From: Candidatus Caenarcanum sp.
GTDB lineage: Bacteria; Cyanobacteriota; Vampirovibrionia; Gastranaerophilales; UBA9971
DNA: 6,127 nt
Assembly (NCBI GenBank): GCA_020720345.1
Contig: DYOT01000080.1
Coordinates: forward strand, 1 to 6,127
Direction: 5' to 3'
Made by a program: the position numbers and the translations under genes. Shown piece by piece: positions 5,973 through 6,127 of this stretch (position 1 is the first letter of the stretch; every line of letters starts with the position of its first letter). The notes under the pieces were generated by a model that worked only from the letters and a program-made list of their open reading frames with translations, did no database searches and was not told where the DNA came from.

Positions 5973-6007
5973 GACAGATTCTTCAGGCTAAAGCCTTCAG
6001 ATTGACA
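5973..6007 (-). repeat. Dispersed palindromic repeat, copy B, inverted relative to copy A, different core
   Basis: Read on the minus strand this is TGTCAATCTGA, a core AGGCTTTAGCCT, then GAAGAATCTGTC. The outer frame matches copy A (TGTCATCCTGA ... GAAGGATCTGTC) with a few substitutions, while the core is a different, perfect 5-bp hairpin with a two-base loop. As in copy A, a tandem GA/GA mismatch separates the inner stem from the outer stem (TCT:AGA). It lies 32 nt from copy A, in opposite orientation, also within the predicted oppA leader. Confidence 0.7.
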
Positions 6008-6015
6008 CCCACTAT

Positions 6016-6025
6016 TCATGCATGA
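6016..6025. repeat. Perfect 10-bp palindrome TCATGCATGA
   Basis: A perfect two-fold symmetric decamer lies between repeat copy B and the promoter-proximal dyad. It could be a small protein-binding site in the leader DNA, but 10-bp palindromes also occur by chance. Nothing else supports a function. Confidence 0.25.
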
Positions 6026-6033
6026 TTGCACTA

Positions 6034-6056
6034 TTTAGTAACTTGAGTTAACTAAA
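6034..6056. promoter_or_regulatory. Inverted repeat at the predicted opp transcription start, candidate operator
   Basis: The plus strand carries TTTAGTAAC (6034-6042), a four-base spacer TTGA, then GTTAACTAAA (6047-6056). The arms are complementary over nine base pairs with one bulged base. The dyad runs from the edge of the -10 hexamer across the expected start site, a position where a bound repressor would block initiation. The symmetry is seen directly; the operator role is inference. Confidence 0.45.
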
Positions 6057-6085
6057 TTATCTTATATATGTAGGTTTGATTTCAA
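6056..6085 (-). promoter_or_regulatory. Sigma70-type promoter for the oppABC-like operon
   Basis: The minus strand has TTGAAA (6085-6080; 5 of 6 matches to TTGACA), an 18-nt spacer, and GATAAT (6061-6056; 5 of 6 matches to TATAAT). Predicted initiation is near 6049, giving a leader of about 190 nt before the oppA ATG. It is the best two-part promoter in the window and is correctly oriented for the three-gene operon. AT-rich sequence raises the chance of false matches, but both hexamers and the spacing are good. Confidence 0.55.
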
Positions 6086-6127
6086 GGAAAATAATTTTTT
6101 GTAAAATATATTTAATTTTTTTATATA

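Noticed and set aside
5901..6056. Riboswitch in the oppA leader
   Set aside because: No conserved core of a known riboswitch class was recognised. The structure seen is accounted for by the two repeat elements and simple dyads.
6076..6127. Divergent rightward promoter (TTGATT ... TAAAAT) at the window's right edge
   Set aside because: The hexamer spacing is poor (about 20 nt), the sequence is almost pure A/T, and the gene it would serve is outside the window.

Overview
The window is an AT-rich bacterial chromosomal segment in which every convincing gene lies on the minus strand, so it reads right to left. There are six confident genes: a three-gene peptide/oligopeptide-type ABC importer (oppA-like lipoprotein, oppB-like and oppC-like permeases), then dapF (diaminopimelate epimerase), rpsF (ribosomal protein S6) and ssb (single-strand DNA-binding protein). 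A 27-codon ORF with a good ribosome-binding site, upstream of dapF, is a possible seventh gene. No RNA gene, transposase, phage gene or CRISPR array was seen.

Organism: AT-rich sequence, Lys/Ile/Asn-rich proteins, a lipoprotein-anchored solute-binding protein and DapF all point to a bacterium with meso-DAP peptidoglycan and/or the DAP route to lysine. The SSB has no tryptophan and carries an 'NNLPI' segment in a shortened OB fold, which resembles cyanobacterial SSBs. With the low GC, this suggests a non-photosynthetic relative of Cyanobacteria (Vampirovibrionia/Melainabacteria type). This placement is inference from remembered family features, not from a search.

Layout on the minus strand: at the right end (about 6127-5860) is the leader of the ABC operon. 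It holds a good sigma70-like promoter (TTGAAA-N18-GATAAT), an inverted repeat at the expected transcription start, and a predicted leader of about 190 nt. The leader contains two palindromic repeat elements in opposite orientation and a duplicated start region with a 7-codon ORF just before oppA. The genes oppA, oppB and oppC follow with a 1-nt overlap and an 8-nt gap, so they form one translationally coupled operon. The ATPase subunits (OppD/OppF type) are not in the window, so they must be encoded elsewhere.

A 237-nt gap (1707-1943) then holds a weak terminator candidate, the 27-codon Lys-rich ORF with an internal inverted repeat, and a -10-like TATACT before dapF. After dapF come rpsF (TTG start) and ssb, spaced as one housekeeping transcription unit. 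Immediately after the ssb stop codon is a partial copy of the same repeat family found in the oppA leader, in inverted orientation. The coding content is ordinary. The unusual material is in the intergenic DNA.
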